Positions 27,028 through 36,635 of a DNA stretch of 64,000 bases are shown here, piece after piece. Made by a program: the position numbers and the translations under genes. How positions within the stretch are numbered: the first letter of the stretch is position 1; every line of letters begins with the position of its first letter. Under the pieces are notes generated by a model, which worked only from the letters and a program-made list of their open reading frames with translations, did no database searches and had not been told where the DNA came from. Origin of the DNA: Lentimicrobiaceae bacterium (GTDB lineage: Bacteria > Bacteroidota > Bacteroidia > Bacteroidales > Lentimicrobiaceae); assembly GCA_020636745.1 (NCBI GenBank), contig JACJXH010000007.1, forward strand, positions 191,844 through 255,843. The letters are read 5' to 3'.

Positions 27028-28941
27028 ATGGATAATACAGAAAAGAATAGCAAACCGGGAGGGCTTTTAACTGAGTTCCCTTGCGTGGCTACGTCCGAAT
27101 GGGAAGCCAAAATCCTGCAGGACCTAAAGGGTGCCGACTATGAGAAGAAACTCATCTGGAAAACAGCCGAGGGATTCAGCGTAAAACCTTATTACAGGGC
27201 TGAAGACCTGGAGAGTCTGAAGAGTCAGCTGGGCTCACTGCCCGGGCAATTTCCTTATGTTCGCGGCACAAAGGCTGTGACCAACGATTGGGAAATATGT
27301 CAGGATATTGAAACGGCCATGCCTGAACGTGCCAATGAGTGTGCAATTGATGCTACCCAAAAAGGCGCCAATGCTTTGTCAATTAATGCTGCAAACCTTA
27401 AAGGAGCTGCTGCGGTAGCTACTTTGCTCAAAGGATTGGATACTGCTCGTACCAGTCTGCATTTCAACTCTTCAAGTTCCTATATTGAATTTCTGGGATG
27501 GTTAAAGGAAGGAATTTCCTTATCGGGCAGTAATGCTGCTGAGATAAAAGGTTCTTTTGACTTTGACCCGATCAGTTATCTTCTGTTAAAAGGAAATTTT
27601 CATTACTCACAGGAAGAAGATCTGAATGAAGGTTATGATCTGATTAAACTGGCAGAAACTGATTTGCCGGGTTTCAGAGTAATGACTGTAAATGGTCAGT
27701 ATTTTCATAATTCAGGTTCAACACTGGTTCAGGAGCTTGCTTTTGCACTCGCTTCGGGCAATGAGTATCTGGCTTATCTTACTGGCAAAGGCCTGAGTGT
27801 TGACCAGGTTGCGCCGCGTATGGTGTTTGCTTTCGCCACAGGCTCCAATTATTTTATGGAAATTGCCAAGCTGCGTGCTGCCCGTATGTTGTGGGCCCGA
27901 ATTGTTGAACAATACAAACCTGCTCAATCTGCTTCGGCTCAAATGCGCATCCATGTAACCACAGCCAACTGGAACAAAACCATTTACGACCCGTATGTAA
28001 ATGTGTTGCGTACAGCAACTGAAGCCATGTCAGCCGCTATTGGCGGAGCCGATATGGTTACGGTGCTTCCTTTTGATTTAAATTACAAGGAGCCCGATGA
28101 TTTCTCTGTACGTATTGCACGTAACCAGCAAATTATATTGAAAGAAGAATCAAGCCTCGATAAAGTGGTGGATCCTTCAGCTGGTTCTTATTACATTGAA
28201 TCACTTACTGCTGCGCTGGCTGATGCTGCCTGGAAACTTTTCCTTGAAGTAGAAGAAAAGGGAGGTATGATTGAGGCTGTAAAAGCCGGATTTGTTCAGG
28301 ATTTGGTAAACGAAAGTGCCAAACAGCGTAAGGCCGAGATTGCATCCCGCAAAACGATTGTTCTGGGAACCAACCAGCATCCGAATACCCTTGAGAATAT
28401 GCTTGATAAAATACAGGCTGAAGATGAAGGGGATGAGTCGGAAGCACCAGGTTTGACTCCCCGCTATAAAACCATTGAAGTTTTCCGTGGTGCCGATGGA
28501 TTTGAAGATTTGAGGCTTGCTACTGAAATATGGGAAAATGAAGGCAATAAAAGGCCGCATGTATTCATGCTCACCATCGGCAACCTTGCTTTCAGAAAAG
28601 CACGTGCAGGTTTCAGCACTGGTTTCTTTGGCTGTGCCGGTTACAAAGTTACCGATAATGCCGGTTTTGCAACCATCGATGAAGGTGTAAAAGCTGCCAT
28701 TGATGCCGATGCCGATATTGTGGTTTTGTGCAGTAGCGACGAAGAGTATGCCGAAATTGCACCTGCCGCTGCTCAGGCACTCAAAAAAGCTAATCCCGAA
28801 ATTCAGGTCGTTGTGGCCGGTTTCCCGAAAGAAATTGTAGAGTCTCTGAAAGCTGCCGGCGTTGATGAATTTATTCATGTCCGCACCAATGTTCTTGAAA
28901 CTTTATATGCTTTTCAGCAGAAACTTGGCGTAATGCTGTAA
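27028..28941 (+). CDS. mutA: Methylmalonyl-CoA mutase small subunit
   Basis: This is the non-catalytic subunit of the B12-dependent mutase that interconverts succinyl-CoA and methylmalonyl-CoA in propionate metabolism. The 637 residues include a TIM-barrel-like N-terminal region ('GLDTARTSLHFNSSSSYIEFLG', 'MEIAKLRAARMLWARI', 'VDPSAGSYYIESLT') and a C-terminal flavodoxin-like domain. That domain lacks the DxHxxG cobalamin-binding motif, as expected for this subunit. The large subunit begins 158 nt downstream. Confidence 0.95.
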   Translation: MDNTEKNSKPGGLLTEFPCVATSEWEAKILQDLKGADYEKKLIWKTAEGFSVKPYYRAEDLESLKSQLGSLPGQFPYVRGTKAVTNDWEICQDIETAMPERANECAIDATQKGANALSINAANLKGAAAVATLLKGLDTARTSLHFNSSSSYIEFLGWLKEGISLSGSNAAEIKGSFDFDPISYLLLKGNFHYSQEEDLNEGYDLIKLAETDLPGFRVMTVNGQYFHNSGSTLVQELAFALASGNEYLAYLTGKGLSVDQVAPRMVFAFATGSNYFMEIAKLRAARMLWARIVEQYKPAQSASAQMRIHVTTANWNKTIYDPYVNVLRTATEAMSAAIGGADMVTVLPFDLNYKEPDDFSVRIARNQQIILKEESSLDKVVDPSAGSYYIESLTAALADAAWKLFLEVEEKGGMIEAVKAGFVQDLVNESAKQRKAEIASRKTIVLGTNQHPNTLENMLDKIQAEDEGDESEAPGLTPRYKTIEVFRGADGFEDLRLATEIWENEGNKRPHVFMLTIGNLAFRKARAGFSTGFFGCAGYKVTDNAGFATIDEGVKAAIDADADIVVLCSSDEEYAEIAPAAAQALKKANPEIQVVVAGFPKEIVESLKAAGVDEFIHVRTNVLETLYAFQQKLGVML

Positions 28942-29099
28942 ATCCTTTGCCGGATTTGCTGTTTAATGCCTGAAGTGCTTTGAAATGACAAAACCTGGGT
29001 TCGGAAGTATCGATTTTGCCCTTGTGACAAACCTTCGCTGAATCAAAATGACTGTCAGTTCAAAATCAGTTAACAACAAGTAACTTATACAAAAATCAT

Positions 29100-31235
29100 A
29101 TGCGTCCCGATTTTAAAAATGTGAATCTTAACCCGGTTGAAAAGGAATCCGTTGCTTCTCCTGAAAAGGGAAGTGAATGGATGACTACCGAACAGATTCC
29201 GGTCAAACCCGTTTTTACGGCGGCTGACCTGGCAAAAATGGAACACCTTAATTACGCGGCCGGGATTGCTCCATTCCTTCGTGGTCCATACAGTACTATG
29301 TATGTGATGAAGCCATGGACTATCCGCCAGTATGCAGGGTTTTCAACAGCCGAAGAATCCAATGCTTTTTATCGTCGTAATCTGGCAGCCGGTCAGATGG
29401 GCCTTTCAGTGGCTTTTGACCTGGCAACCCACCGTGGCTACGACTCAGATCACGAACGTGTTGTGGGTGATGTGGGTAAGGCTGGTGTTGCCATCGACTC
29501 TATCCTCGATATGAAGATTTTGTTCGATCAGATTCCGCTCGATAAAATGTCGGTTTCTATGACAATGAACGGTGCTGTTCTACCAGTTCTTGCTTTCTAT
29601 ATTGTTGCTGCCGAAGAACAGGGAGTACCAATGGAAAAATTGAGCGGAACTATTCAGAATGATATTCTGAAGGAGTTTATGGTGCGCAACACCTATATCT
29701 ATCCACCAGTTCCTTCCATGAAAATTATCGCTGATATTTTTGAATTTACTTCAAAAAACATGAAGAAGTTCAATTCTATTTCCATTAGCGGTTACCACAT
29801 GCAGGAAGCAGGTGCTACAGCCGATATTGAGCTGGCTTATACCCTGGCCGATGGTCTGGAGTATATCCGCACAGGTATTCAGGCCGGTATTGATGTAGAT
29901 GCCTTTGCACCCCGTCTTTCATTTTTCTGGGGCATTGGTATGAACCACTTTATGGAAATAGCCAAAATGCGCGCTGCACGCCTGCTTTGGGCTAAGATTG
30001 TGAAACAGTTCAACCCGAAAGACGCCAAATCAATGGCGCTGCGTACCCATTCTCAAACTTCAGGATGGAGTTTGACCGAGCAGGATCCTTTCAACAATGT
30101 AACCCGTACAGCTGTTGAAGCGCTTGCTGCATCACTCGGACATACACAGAGTTTGCATACCAATGCTTTGGACGAAGCTATTGCTTTGCCCACTGATTTC
30201 TCTGCCCGTATTGCCCGTAATACACAGATTTATCTTCAGGAAGAAACCAATATTACCCGCGTGGTTGACCCCTGGGCTGGTTCATATTATATTGAATCTC
30301 TGACCCATGAGTTGGCGCATAAGGCCTGGAAACTGATTGAAGAGGTTGAACAGCTCGGCGGTATGGCCAAAGCCATTGAAACCGGAATTCCTAAAATGCG
30401 TATTGAGGAAGCTGCGGCACGTAAACAGGCACGCATCGACTCAGGTCGCGATACAATTGTGGGTATTAACAAATATCGTCTTGCCAAAGAAGACCCGATT
30501 GATACACTTGAAGTTGACAATACTGCCGTAAGGGAAGCCCAGCTTAAACGTCTGGCTGAACTGCGTGCTAACCGCAACAATCAGGATGTGCATCTGGCAC
30601 TTGATGCACTTACCCGTTCGGCTGAAACCGGCGAAGGCAATTTGCTCGAACTGGCTATTGATGCAGCCCGCAAACGTGCTTCATTGGGTGAAATTTCTAT
30701 GGCACTCGAAAAAGTGTATGGAAGGTATAAAGCCGTGATTCGTTCAATTTCCGGAGTTTACTCCTCTGAGTCGAAAGACGACAACAGTTTCAGAAAAGCT
30801 TGTGAACTGGCCGATAAATTTGCAGCTATGGAAGGCCGCAGGCCTCGTATCATGATTGCAAAAATGGGGCAGGATGGCCATGACCGGGGTGCCAAAGTGG
30901 TAGCAACCGGCTATGCCGATATAGGATTTGATGTTGACATCGGACCTTTGTTCCAGACCCCGGCCGAAGCTGCCCGCCAGGCAGTTGAAAATGATGTGCA
31001 TGTGCTGGGCGTTTCCAGCCTCGCCGCCGGTCATAAAACACTCGTTCCTCAGGTTATTGAAGAACTTAAAAAGCTTGGTCGCGAAGATATTATGGTGATT
31101 GTGGGTGGCGTAATCCCTCATCAGGATTATGACTTCCTCTACAAAGCCGGTGCAATGGCCATCTTTGGCCCGGGTACTGTTATTCCTGATGCTGCCATCA
31201 AAATGCTTGAAATTTTGATCGACGCAAGGAAATAA
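29100..31235 (+). CDS. mutB: Methylmalonyl-CoA mutase large (catalytic) subunit
   Basis: It is the adenosylcobalamin-binding catalytic chain. In 711 residues it shows the substrate barrel ('PFLRGPYSTMYVMKPWTIRQYAGFSTAEESN', 'LSVAFDLATHRGYDSDH', 'TMNGAVLPVLAFYI', 'RTHSQTSGWSLTEQDP') and the C-terminal B12 domain with 'KMGQDGHDRGAKVVATGYADIGFDVD', where His in DGHDRG is the lower cobalt ligand. A strong terminator 38 nt after the stop closes the transcript. No riboswitch precedes mutAB, although the enzyme depends on the vitamin imported by the locus at 58-64 kb. Confidence 0.98.
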   Translation: MRPDFKNVNLNPVEKESVASPEKGSEWMTTEQIPVKPVFTAADLAKMEHLNYAAGIAPFLRGPYSTMYVMKPWTIRQYAGFSTAEESNAFYRRNLAAGQMGLSVAFDLATHRGYDSDHERVVGDVGKAGVAIDSILDMKILFDQIPLDKMSVSMTMNGAVLPVLAFYIVAAEEQGVPMEKLSGTIQNDILKEFMVRNTYIYPPVPSMKIIADIFEFTSKNMKKFNSISISGYHMQEAGATADIELAYTLADGLEYIRTGIQAGIDVDAFAPRLSFFWGIGMNHFMEIAKMRAARLLWAKIVKQFNPKDAKSMALRTHSQTSGWSLTEQDPFNNVTRTAVEALAASLGHTQSLHTNALDEAIALPTDFSARIARNTQIYLQEETNITRVVDPWAGSYYIESLTHELAHKAWKLIEEVEQLGGMAKAIETGIPKMRIEEAAARKQARIDSGRDTIVGINKYRLAKEDPIDTLEVDNTAVREAQLKRLAELRANRNNQDVHLALDALTRSAETGEGNLLELAIDAARKRASLGEISMALEKVYGRYKAVIRSISGVYSSESKDDNSFRKACELADKFAAMEGRRPRIMIAKMGQDGHDRGAKVVATGYADIGFDVDIGPLFQTPAEAARQAVENDVHVLGVSSLAAGHKTLVPQVIEELKKLGREDIMVIVGGVIPHQDYDFLYKAGAMAIFGPGTVIPDAAIKMLEILIDARK

Positions 31236-31273
31236 TTCTTCAGGACTTCAATCGATTTTGAATTTATTAACTG

Positions 31274-31304
31274 AAAAGAGACTCCGCTAAGGAGTCTCTT
31301 TTTT
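31274..31304 (+). terminator. Terminator after mutB
   Basis: The 12-bp perfect stem AAAAGAGACTCC / GGAGTCTCTTTT has a 5-nt loop and extends into a T-run. Confidence 0.92.
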
Positions 31305-31472
31305 GCTTTCTTGCAATGCCTGAGGTCATTGCGGGTTGCTTCACCATATGCTTTGCCTGACAAAGATTTTTTAAGCGTCGGGTATTTGCACTAAATGCCT
31401 GATGAACTTCCTCATTGGCAAATGCCTTTAAACAATTGCCGTCAAAAACTGTTATTCCAGTGCATTATTTAT

Positions 31473-31480
31473 TAATTTTG
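31473..31480 (+). promoter_or_regulatory. -7 element upstream of the SAM riboswitch and metH
   Basis: TAATTTTG matches the consensus exactly, about 36 nt before the riboswitch stem. No TTG lies 19-21 nt upstream. Transcription from here would include the whole aptamer. Confidence 0.5.
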
Positions 31481-31515
31481 CATCTTCAAACCTAATATTC
31501 CATAAGGGAAAAGTT

Positions 31516-31628
31516 TGAATTATAAAGAAGAGGGGAGAGACCAGGCTCTGCGAACCTCTGGCAACCACAGCCACCACAAGCTGAACGGTGCCAATACCTG
31601 TTCCCTGTGAAGGGAAGCTTATAATTGA
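31516..31628 (+). promoter_or_regulatory. SAM-I (S-box) riboswitch
   Basis: The closing stem P1 is AATTATAA (31518-31525) with TTATAATT (31619-31626). Inside are the S-box core blocks in order: GGGGAGAGACCAGGCTCTG, the kink-turn side CGAACCTCTGGCAACC, and GGTGCCAATACCTG. These follow the known pattern GAGGGA-GGC-GGCAACC-GGTGC-AAT-CC. The aptamer ends about 100 nt before the metH start, which leaves room for an expression platform. A weak hairpin is visible there (AAACAC near 31628 with GTGTTT near 31666). High S-adenosylmethionine is expected to lower metH expression. Confidence 0.88.
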
Positions 31629-31729
31629 AACACCAGTGCGTTGCGCATTCCCGCTTAGCCAGATGTGTTTTATTGTTTCATTCACTGTTCACTGCAGCAT
31701 GCTTTACATGTTTGCCGGAGCTGGTTAAA

Positions 31730-34700
31730 ATGTATGTTATGGATACTGAAAAAAATATTAGTAAAGAGCTTGAAAGCAGGGTGTTGGTTCTTGATGGTGC
31801 TATGGGTACCATGATTCAGCGTTACCGGCTCGAAGAGGCAGATTACCGTGGTGAGCGTTTTCGCCATCACCCATCGGATGTTAAAGGCAATAACGACCTG
31901 CTGTCTATAACAAGACCAGATATTATCCGCGAAATTCACCTGGCTTACCTCGATGCCGGAGCCGATATTATTGAAACCAACACTTTTAATGCCACCCGTA
32001 TTTCAATGGCCGATTACCATATGGAGCATCTGGTGTATGAGATGAACCGCGCAGCTGCTGAAATCGCTGTAAAAGCCGCAGATGAATACAGCCGGCTACA
32101 ACCCTTAAAACCACGCTTTGTTGCCGGAGCTATCGGGCCAACCAATAAAACGGCATCCATGTCGCCTGTTGTAAGTGACCCCGGATTCAGAGCCATTTAT
32201 TATGATGACTTGGTTGCTGCTTACACTGAGCAGATTGATGGTTTGCTGGATGGCGGGGTGGATCTGTTGCTGGTTGAAACAGTTTTTGATACACTCAACG
32301 CCAAAGCAGCGTTGTTTGCCATTCATGAAGTGTTGCGTGAGCGCCAAACCAGAATTCCGGTAATGGTGTCGGGGACAATTGCCGATTTAAGTGGCAGAAC
32401 CTTGTCGGGGCAAACCCTCGAAGCGTTCCTGAATTCAGTATCTCATATCGATTTGCTCAGTATCGGGCTTAATTGCTCCCTGGGTGCCGAACAGCTCAGG
32501 CCTTTTATCGAAGAATTGTCATCGATTTCTCCTTTTTTTGTGAGCGCTTATCCCAATGCCGGTTTGCCCGACCAATTCGGGGAATATCGTGAAACACCAC
32601 ACGAAATGGCCCGCCTTGTAAAACCTGTTCTCGCCAATCGTTCTGTCAACATTATTGGCGGTTGCTGCGGAACAACACCTGATCATATTAGGGCTTTAAG
32701 CCAATTAGCCGCGAAAGCTTCAGTAAGGCCAAGACCTGTTGTCCCTAAAAAACTCAGGCTTAGCGGACTTGAGCCTTTTCAAACTTATGAGGGAAGCAAT
32801 TTTATCAATATTGGTGAACGAACCAATGTCTCAGGCTCCCGTAAATTTGCCCGGCTCATTCGTAACGAAAAATTTGACGAAGCACTCGCCATTGCCCGGC
32901 ACCAGGTTGAAAATGGGGCTCAGATTATTGATGTGAATATGGACGATGCCCTGCTGGATGCCGAAAAGGCCATGGTTCGTTTTCTGAACCTGTTGATGGC
33001 AGAGCCTGAAATTGCCAAAGTACCTGTAATGATTGACTCATCGCGTTGGGAAGTGATAGAGGCAGGTTTAAAATGTCTTCAGGGGAAAGCCATCGTCAAT
33101 TCTATCAGCCTGAAAGAAGGCGAACAGGTTTTTAAAGATCATGCCCGCCTTATTCACAGTTATGGGGCCGCTGTAGTGGTGATGGCTTTTGACGAACAAG
33201 GTCAGGCTACCAGCTTTGAACGCCGCATAGAAATTTGCCAAAGAGCTTACCAAATTCTGGTTCATGAGGTTGGCTTTCCGGCCGAAGATATTATTTTTGA
33301 TCCGAATATTTTAACGATTGCTACTGGTATTGAAGAACATAACCAGTATGCAGTTGATTTTCTGAAGAGCATAACCTGGATAAAACGTCATCTGCCATTA
33401 GCCCGTGTTAGTGGTGGTATAAGTAATCTTTCGTTCTCTTTTCGCGGAAATGATGTACTGCGTGAAACCATGCATTCGGTATTTCTTTACCATGCTGTAA
33501 AAGCGGGAATGGATATGGGTATTGTAAATGCGGGTAGCCTTCCGGTTTATGATGATATCGCCCCTGATGAACTTGAACTGATAGAGGATGTTTTGTTTAA
33601 CCGCCGACCCGACGCTACCGAACGTCTGACCGTTTTTGCGTCGCAGATGAAAGCCGGTGAAGTTAAAGAAGAAAAAACATTGGCATGGCGCTCGCTGCCA
33701 TCTGACGAACGTCTCTCTTATGCTCTTGTACACGGAGTAGATTTATATATTGCCGGCGATGTGGAAGAAGCCCGTCAGGCTTACCCCAGGGCTCTCGACG
33801 TGATTGAAGGGCCTTTAATGGCCGGAATGAATGTAGTAGGCGACCTTTTTGGTGCAGGAAAAATGTTTTTGCCTCAGGTAGTTAAAAGTGCCAGAGTTAT
33901 GAAAAAGGCTGTTGCCACTTTATTACCTTTTCTGGAAGCTGAGAAAGCTGCTGGTGGCAGCCACCAGGCAGGTAAAATACTGATGGCCACTGTTAAGGGA
34001 GATGTGCACGATATAGGAAAAAACATTGTAGGGGTAGTTTTGGGCTGTAATAACTATGAAGTGATTGATCTGGGGGTTATGGTACCGGCTTCTGAAATTC
34101 TGCAACAGGCCATCCTGCATAAAGCTGATATCATAGGACTGAGCGGGCTTATTACTCCTTCGCTGGAAGAAATGGCTCAGGTGGCCCGCGAAATGGAGAA
34201 AGCCAATCTGAAAATACCATTGCTCATCGGAGGTGCCACTACCAGCGAAATGCATACAGCTGTCAGAATTGCTCCTGAATACACCGGATCTGTGGTGCAT
34301 GTGCGTGATGCCAGCAGGGCAGCCGCGGTGGTTGCTGCGCTATTGTCAACCGGACAGGAACCTGCATTTTCTGCTGCTTTGCGCGATAAGTATGCCAGTT
34401 TGCGCATCAAACATCAAAATACTAAGGCAGGCATTACTTATCTGCCTCTTGATATGGCACGGAAAAATCGTTTTAGTCCCGATTGGAAATCATATTCTCC
34501 TTTCCGACCGTTAAAAACAGGTGTAACGCGCTTTACTGACTGGCCTTTGGAAGAAATCAGCCGGTATATTGACTGGACATATTTCTTTTATGCCTGGAAG
34601 ATTGGAGCCCGATATCCTGAAATATTTGAAGATCCCGAAAAGGGAACAGAAGCCCGCCAATTGTTTGCAGATGCTCAATTGATTCTGCGCCGCATGATAG

Positions 34701-35407
34701 ATGAAAAAATGGTGCAGGCTGATGGCGTTATCGGACTTTTCCCTGCCCGTTCGGTGGGCGATACTGTGGAAGTTTTTGGCGAAATGACTGGCAATAATTC
34801 AACAACATTCCATTTTTTGCGAAATCAGGAAGAAAAGGAACCCGGGGTTCCAAACCTCTGTCTGGCCGATTTTATTGCTCCTGCTGATTCCGGGGTGGAG
34901 GATTATATCGGATTTTTTGCAGTTACAGCAGGGCTGGGTGTCGAAAAACATGCTGAAAAATTCGCTGCCGAAAACGATGACTACAACGCCATTATGATAA
35001 AGATACTGGCCGATCGCCTGGCTGAAGCTTTCGCCGAGGTGCTGCACCTTTATGTCAGAAAACAGTATTGGGGTTATGCCCCTGACGAGCATCTCGCACT
35101 TGAACGCATCTTGGTGGAAGATTATCAGGGTACGCGTCCGGCACCGGGTTATCCGGCTTGTCCTGAACATAGCGAAAAACGAAAGTTGTTCGATTTGCTC
35201 GAGGTAGAAAAGTCGGGTATCTCACTTACCGAAAATTATGCGATGTATCCTGCTTCATCTGTTTGCGGTTATTATTTTTCACACCCTGGTTCTCAGTATT
35301 TTAATGTGGGCCGCCTGGGCCTTGATCAGGTGGCTGATTATGCTGCACGCAAGCATATTACCGTGGCAGAGGCTGAAAAATTGCTGGCCCAGAACCTCAA
35401 TTATTGA
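31730..35407 (+). CDS. metH: Cobalamin-dependent methionine synthase
   Basis: It methylates homocysteine with methyltetrahydrofolate through methylcobalamin. The 1225 residues hold all four modules: the homocysteine barrel ('VLDGAMGTMIQRY', zinc Cys in 'GLNCSLGAEQLRPF' and 'GGCCGTTPDHI'); the pterin barrel ('INIGERTNVSGSRKFARLI', 'IDVNMDD'); the cap and B12 domain ('GDVHDIGKNIVGVVLGCNNYEVIDLGVMVP', DxHxxG); and the reactivation domain ('RPAPGYPACPEHSEKRKLFDLL'). The frame stays open back to 31625 across the riboswitch, so the start is taken at 31730; 31739 is also possible. It sits between mutAB and metF. Confidence 0.97.
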   Translation: MYVMDTEKNISKELESRVLVLDGAMGTMIQRYRLEEADYRGERFRHHPSDVKGNNDLLSITRPDIIREIHLAYLDAGADIIETNTFNATRISMADYHMEHLVYEMNRAAAEIAVKAADEYSRLQPLKPRFVAGAIGPTNKTASMSPVVSDPGFRAIYYDDLVAAYTEQIDGLLDGGVDLLLVETVFDTLNAKAALFAIHEVLRERQTRIPVMVSGTIADLSGRTLSGQTLEAFLNSVSHIDLLSIGLNCSLGAEQLRPFIEELSSISPFFVSAYPNAGLPDQFGEYRETPHEMARLVKPVLANRSVNIIGGCCGTTPDHIRALSQLAAKASVRPRPVVPKKLRLSGLEPFQTYEGSNFINIGERTNVSGSRKFARLIRNEKFDEALAIARHQVENGAQIIDVNMDDALLDAEKAMVRFLNLLMAEPEIAKVPVMIDSSRWEVIEAGLKCLQGKAIVNSISLKEGEQVFKDHARLIHSYGAAVVVMAFDEQGQATSFERRIEICQRAYQILVHEVGFPAEDIIFDPNILTIATGIEEHNQYAVDFLKSITWIKRHLPLARVSGGISNLSFSFRGNDVLRETMHSVFLYHAVKAGMDMGIVNAGSLPVYDDIAPDELELIEDVLFNRRPDATERLTVFASQMKAGEVKEEKTLAWRSLPSDERLSYALVHGVDLYIAGDVEEARQAYPRALDVIEGPLMAGMNVVGDLFGAGKMFLPQVVKSARVMKKAVATLLPFLEAEKAAGGSHQAGKILMATVKGDVHDIGKNIVGVVLGCNNYEVIDLGVMVPASEILQQAILHKADIIGLSGLITPSLEEMAQVAREMEKANLKIPLLIGGATTSEMHTAVRIAPEYTGSVVHVRDASRAAAVVAALLSTGQEPAFSAALRDKYASLRIKHQNTKAGITYLPLDMARKNRFSPDWKSYSPFRPLKTGVTRFTDWPLEEISRYIDWTYFFYAWKIGARYPEIFEDPEKGTEARQLFADAQLILRRMIDEKMVQADGVIGLFPARSVGDTVEVFGEMTGNNSTTFHFLRNQEEKEPGVPNLCLADFIAPADSGVEDYIGFFAVTAGLGVEKHAEKFAAENDDYNAIMIKILADRLAEAFAEVLHLYVRKQYWGYAPDEHLALERILVEDYQGTRPAPGYPACPEHSEKRKLFDLLEVEKSGISLTENYAMYPASSVCGYYFSHPGSQYFNVGRLGLDQVADYAARKHITVAEAEKLLAQNLNY

Positions 35408-35624
35408 GTTTCTCCGGCAGCTTTATACCATGGTTTTATCGTAAATGCTGATGTTCCTCACTTTATTGTTTTTTAGTAAGATTGGTTTAAGCCATCCATC
35501 ATCAGGGTAAACGATAATTATGGTTGCTTGCAGTATTGTGAATCAGTTATTTAAAACAACTCAAAGAAACTCTGCCTGCCATTCACAAGCTGGTTGGGTA
35601 GCTGAAAAAATTATATGATTGACG

Positions 35625-36581
35625 ATGAAATTGACAGAACACATTGACAGGCGCATGGGCAGAACTTTATTCAGCTTTGAATTGCTGCCTCCTTTAAAAG
35701 GTGAAAACTTTGACTCTATCAGTCAGGCCATTGACCCATTAATTGAATTTAACCCGGCATTGATTGATGTGACTTATCACCGCGAAGAAATTGTTTATAA
35801 ACAGCGAGCAGATGGTTTGATTGAAAAACGAACTGTGCGCAAACGGCCTGGAACAGTGGGTATTTCGGCTGCCATTAAGTTTAAATACAATGTGGATGTG
35901 GTGCCACACATTATTTGTGGCGGATTTACCCGTGAAGAAACGGAGAATGCGTTGATTGATCTCTACTTTTTGGGTATTCACAATGTACTGCTTGTGCGGG
36001 GCGATAATCCTGCTGGTGAGAAGGTGTTTCACCCTGAGCCTGATGGTCATAAATATGCGCTTGAATTAGTCAGGCAGGCTGTGAATATGAATCAAGGGAT
36101 TTATCTTGAGGAAGATATTGTAAATGCGCATCCCACCGGTTTTTGCATTGGCGTGGCCGGATATCCCGAAAAACATGCAGAAGCACCCAATCTGACTGCT
36201 GACATTGCGCATTTAAAACAGAAAATTGATGCCGGAGCCAGTTATATTGTTACACAGATGTTTTTCGATAATGCCGTATTTTTCAGATTTGAGAAAGCTT
36301 GCCGTGAGGCGGGAATTACAGTTCCGATTATTCCGGGATTAAAGCCCTTGTCAACAAAAGCGCAATTGTCAAACCTGCCCAAGACCTTCTCTATCGACCT
36401 GCCTGAAGTGCTGGTGAATGAGGCCGAGAAGTGCCGCACCAACCATGATGTCCGTCAGTTAGGCGTTGAATGGGCGATTGCTCAAAGCCGCGAGCTCATC
36501 CGGTCGGGAGTGCCGGTGTTGCATTTTTATACAATGGGCAAGAGCGACAATATTTATCATATTGCCAGGGCCGTGTTTTAA
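35625..36581 (+). CDS. metF: 5,10-methylenetetrahydrofolate reductase
   Basis: This flavoprotein makes 5-methyltetrahydrofolate, the methyl donor for MetH. The 318 residues form the MTHFR barrel: 'FSFELLPPLKG' (catalytic Glu), 'VDVVPHIICGGFTREETENALIDL', 'GIHNVLLVRGDNP', 'FCIGVAGYPEKHAEAP', 'QKIDAGASYIVTQMFFD' and 'PIIPGLKPL'. The ATG at 35625 is preferred to a TTG at 35619. It lies 217 nt after metH on the same strand with no terminator between, so the two steps of methionine methyl transfer are probably cotranscribed. Confidence 0.96.
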   Translation: MKLTEHIDRRMGRTLFSFELLPPLKGENFDSISQAIDPLIEFNPALIDVTYHREEIVYKQRADGLIEKRTVRKRPGTVGISAAIKFKYNVDVVPHIICGGFTREETENALIDLYFLGIHNVLLVRGDNPAGEKVFHPEPDGHKYALELVRQAVNMNQGIYLEEDIVNAHPTGFCIGVAGYPEKHAEAPNLTADIAHLKQKIDAGASYIVTQMFFDNAVFFRFEKACREAGITVPIIPGLKPLSTKAQLSNLPKTFSIDLPEVLVNEAEKCRTNHDVRQLGVEWAIAQSRELIRSGVPVLHFYTMGKSDNIYHIARAVF

Positions 36582-36635
36582 TAGCAGTTGTGCGGCTATT
36601 GATGCTGGAAAAATCCGGGGCAGAACTCCCGTTTG

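Noticed and set aside
31625..31729. N-terminal extension of the metH reading frame
   Set aside because: It runs directly out of the SAM riboswitch and encodes residues unlike any MetH start.
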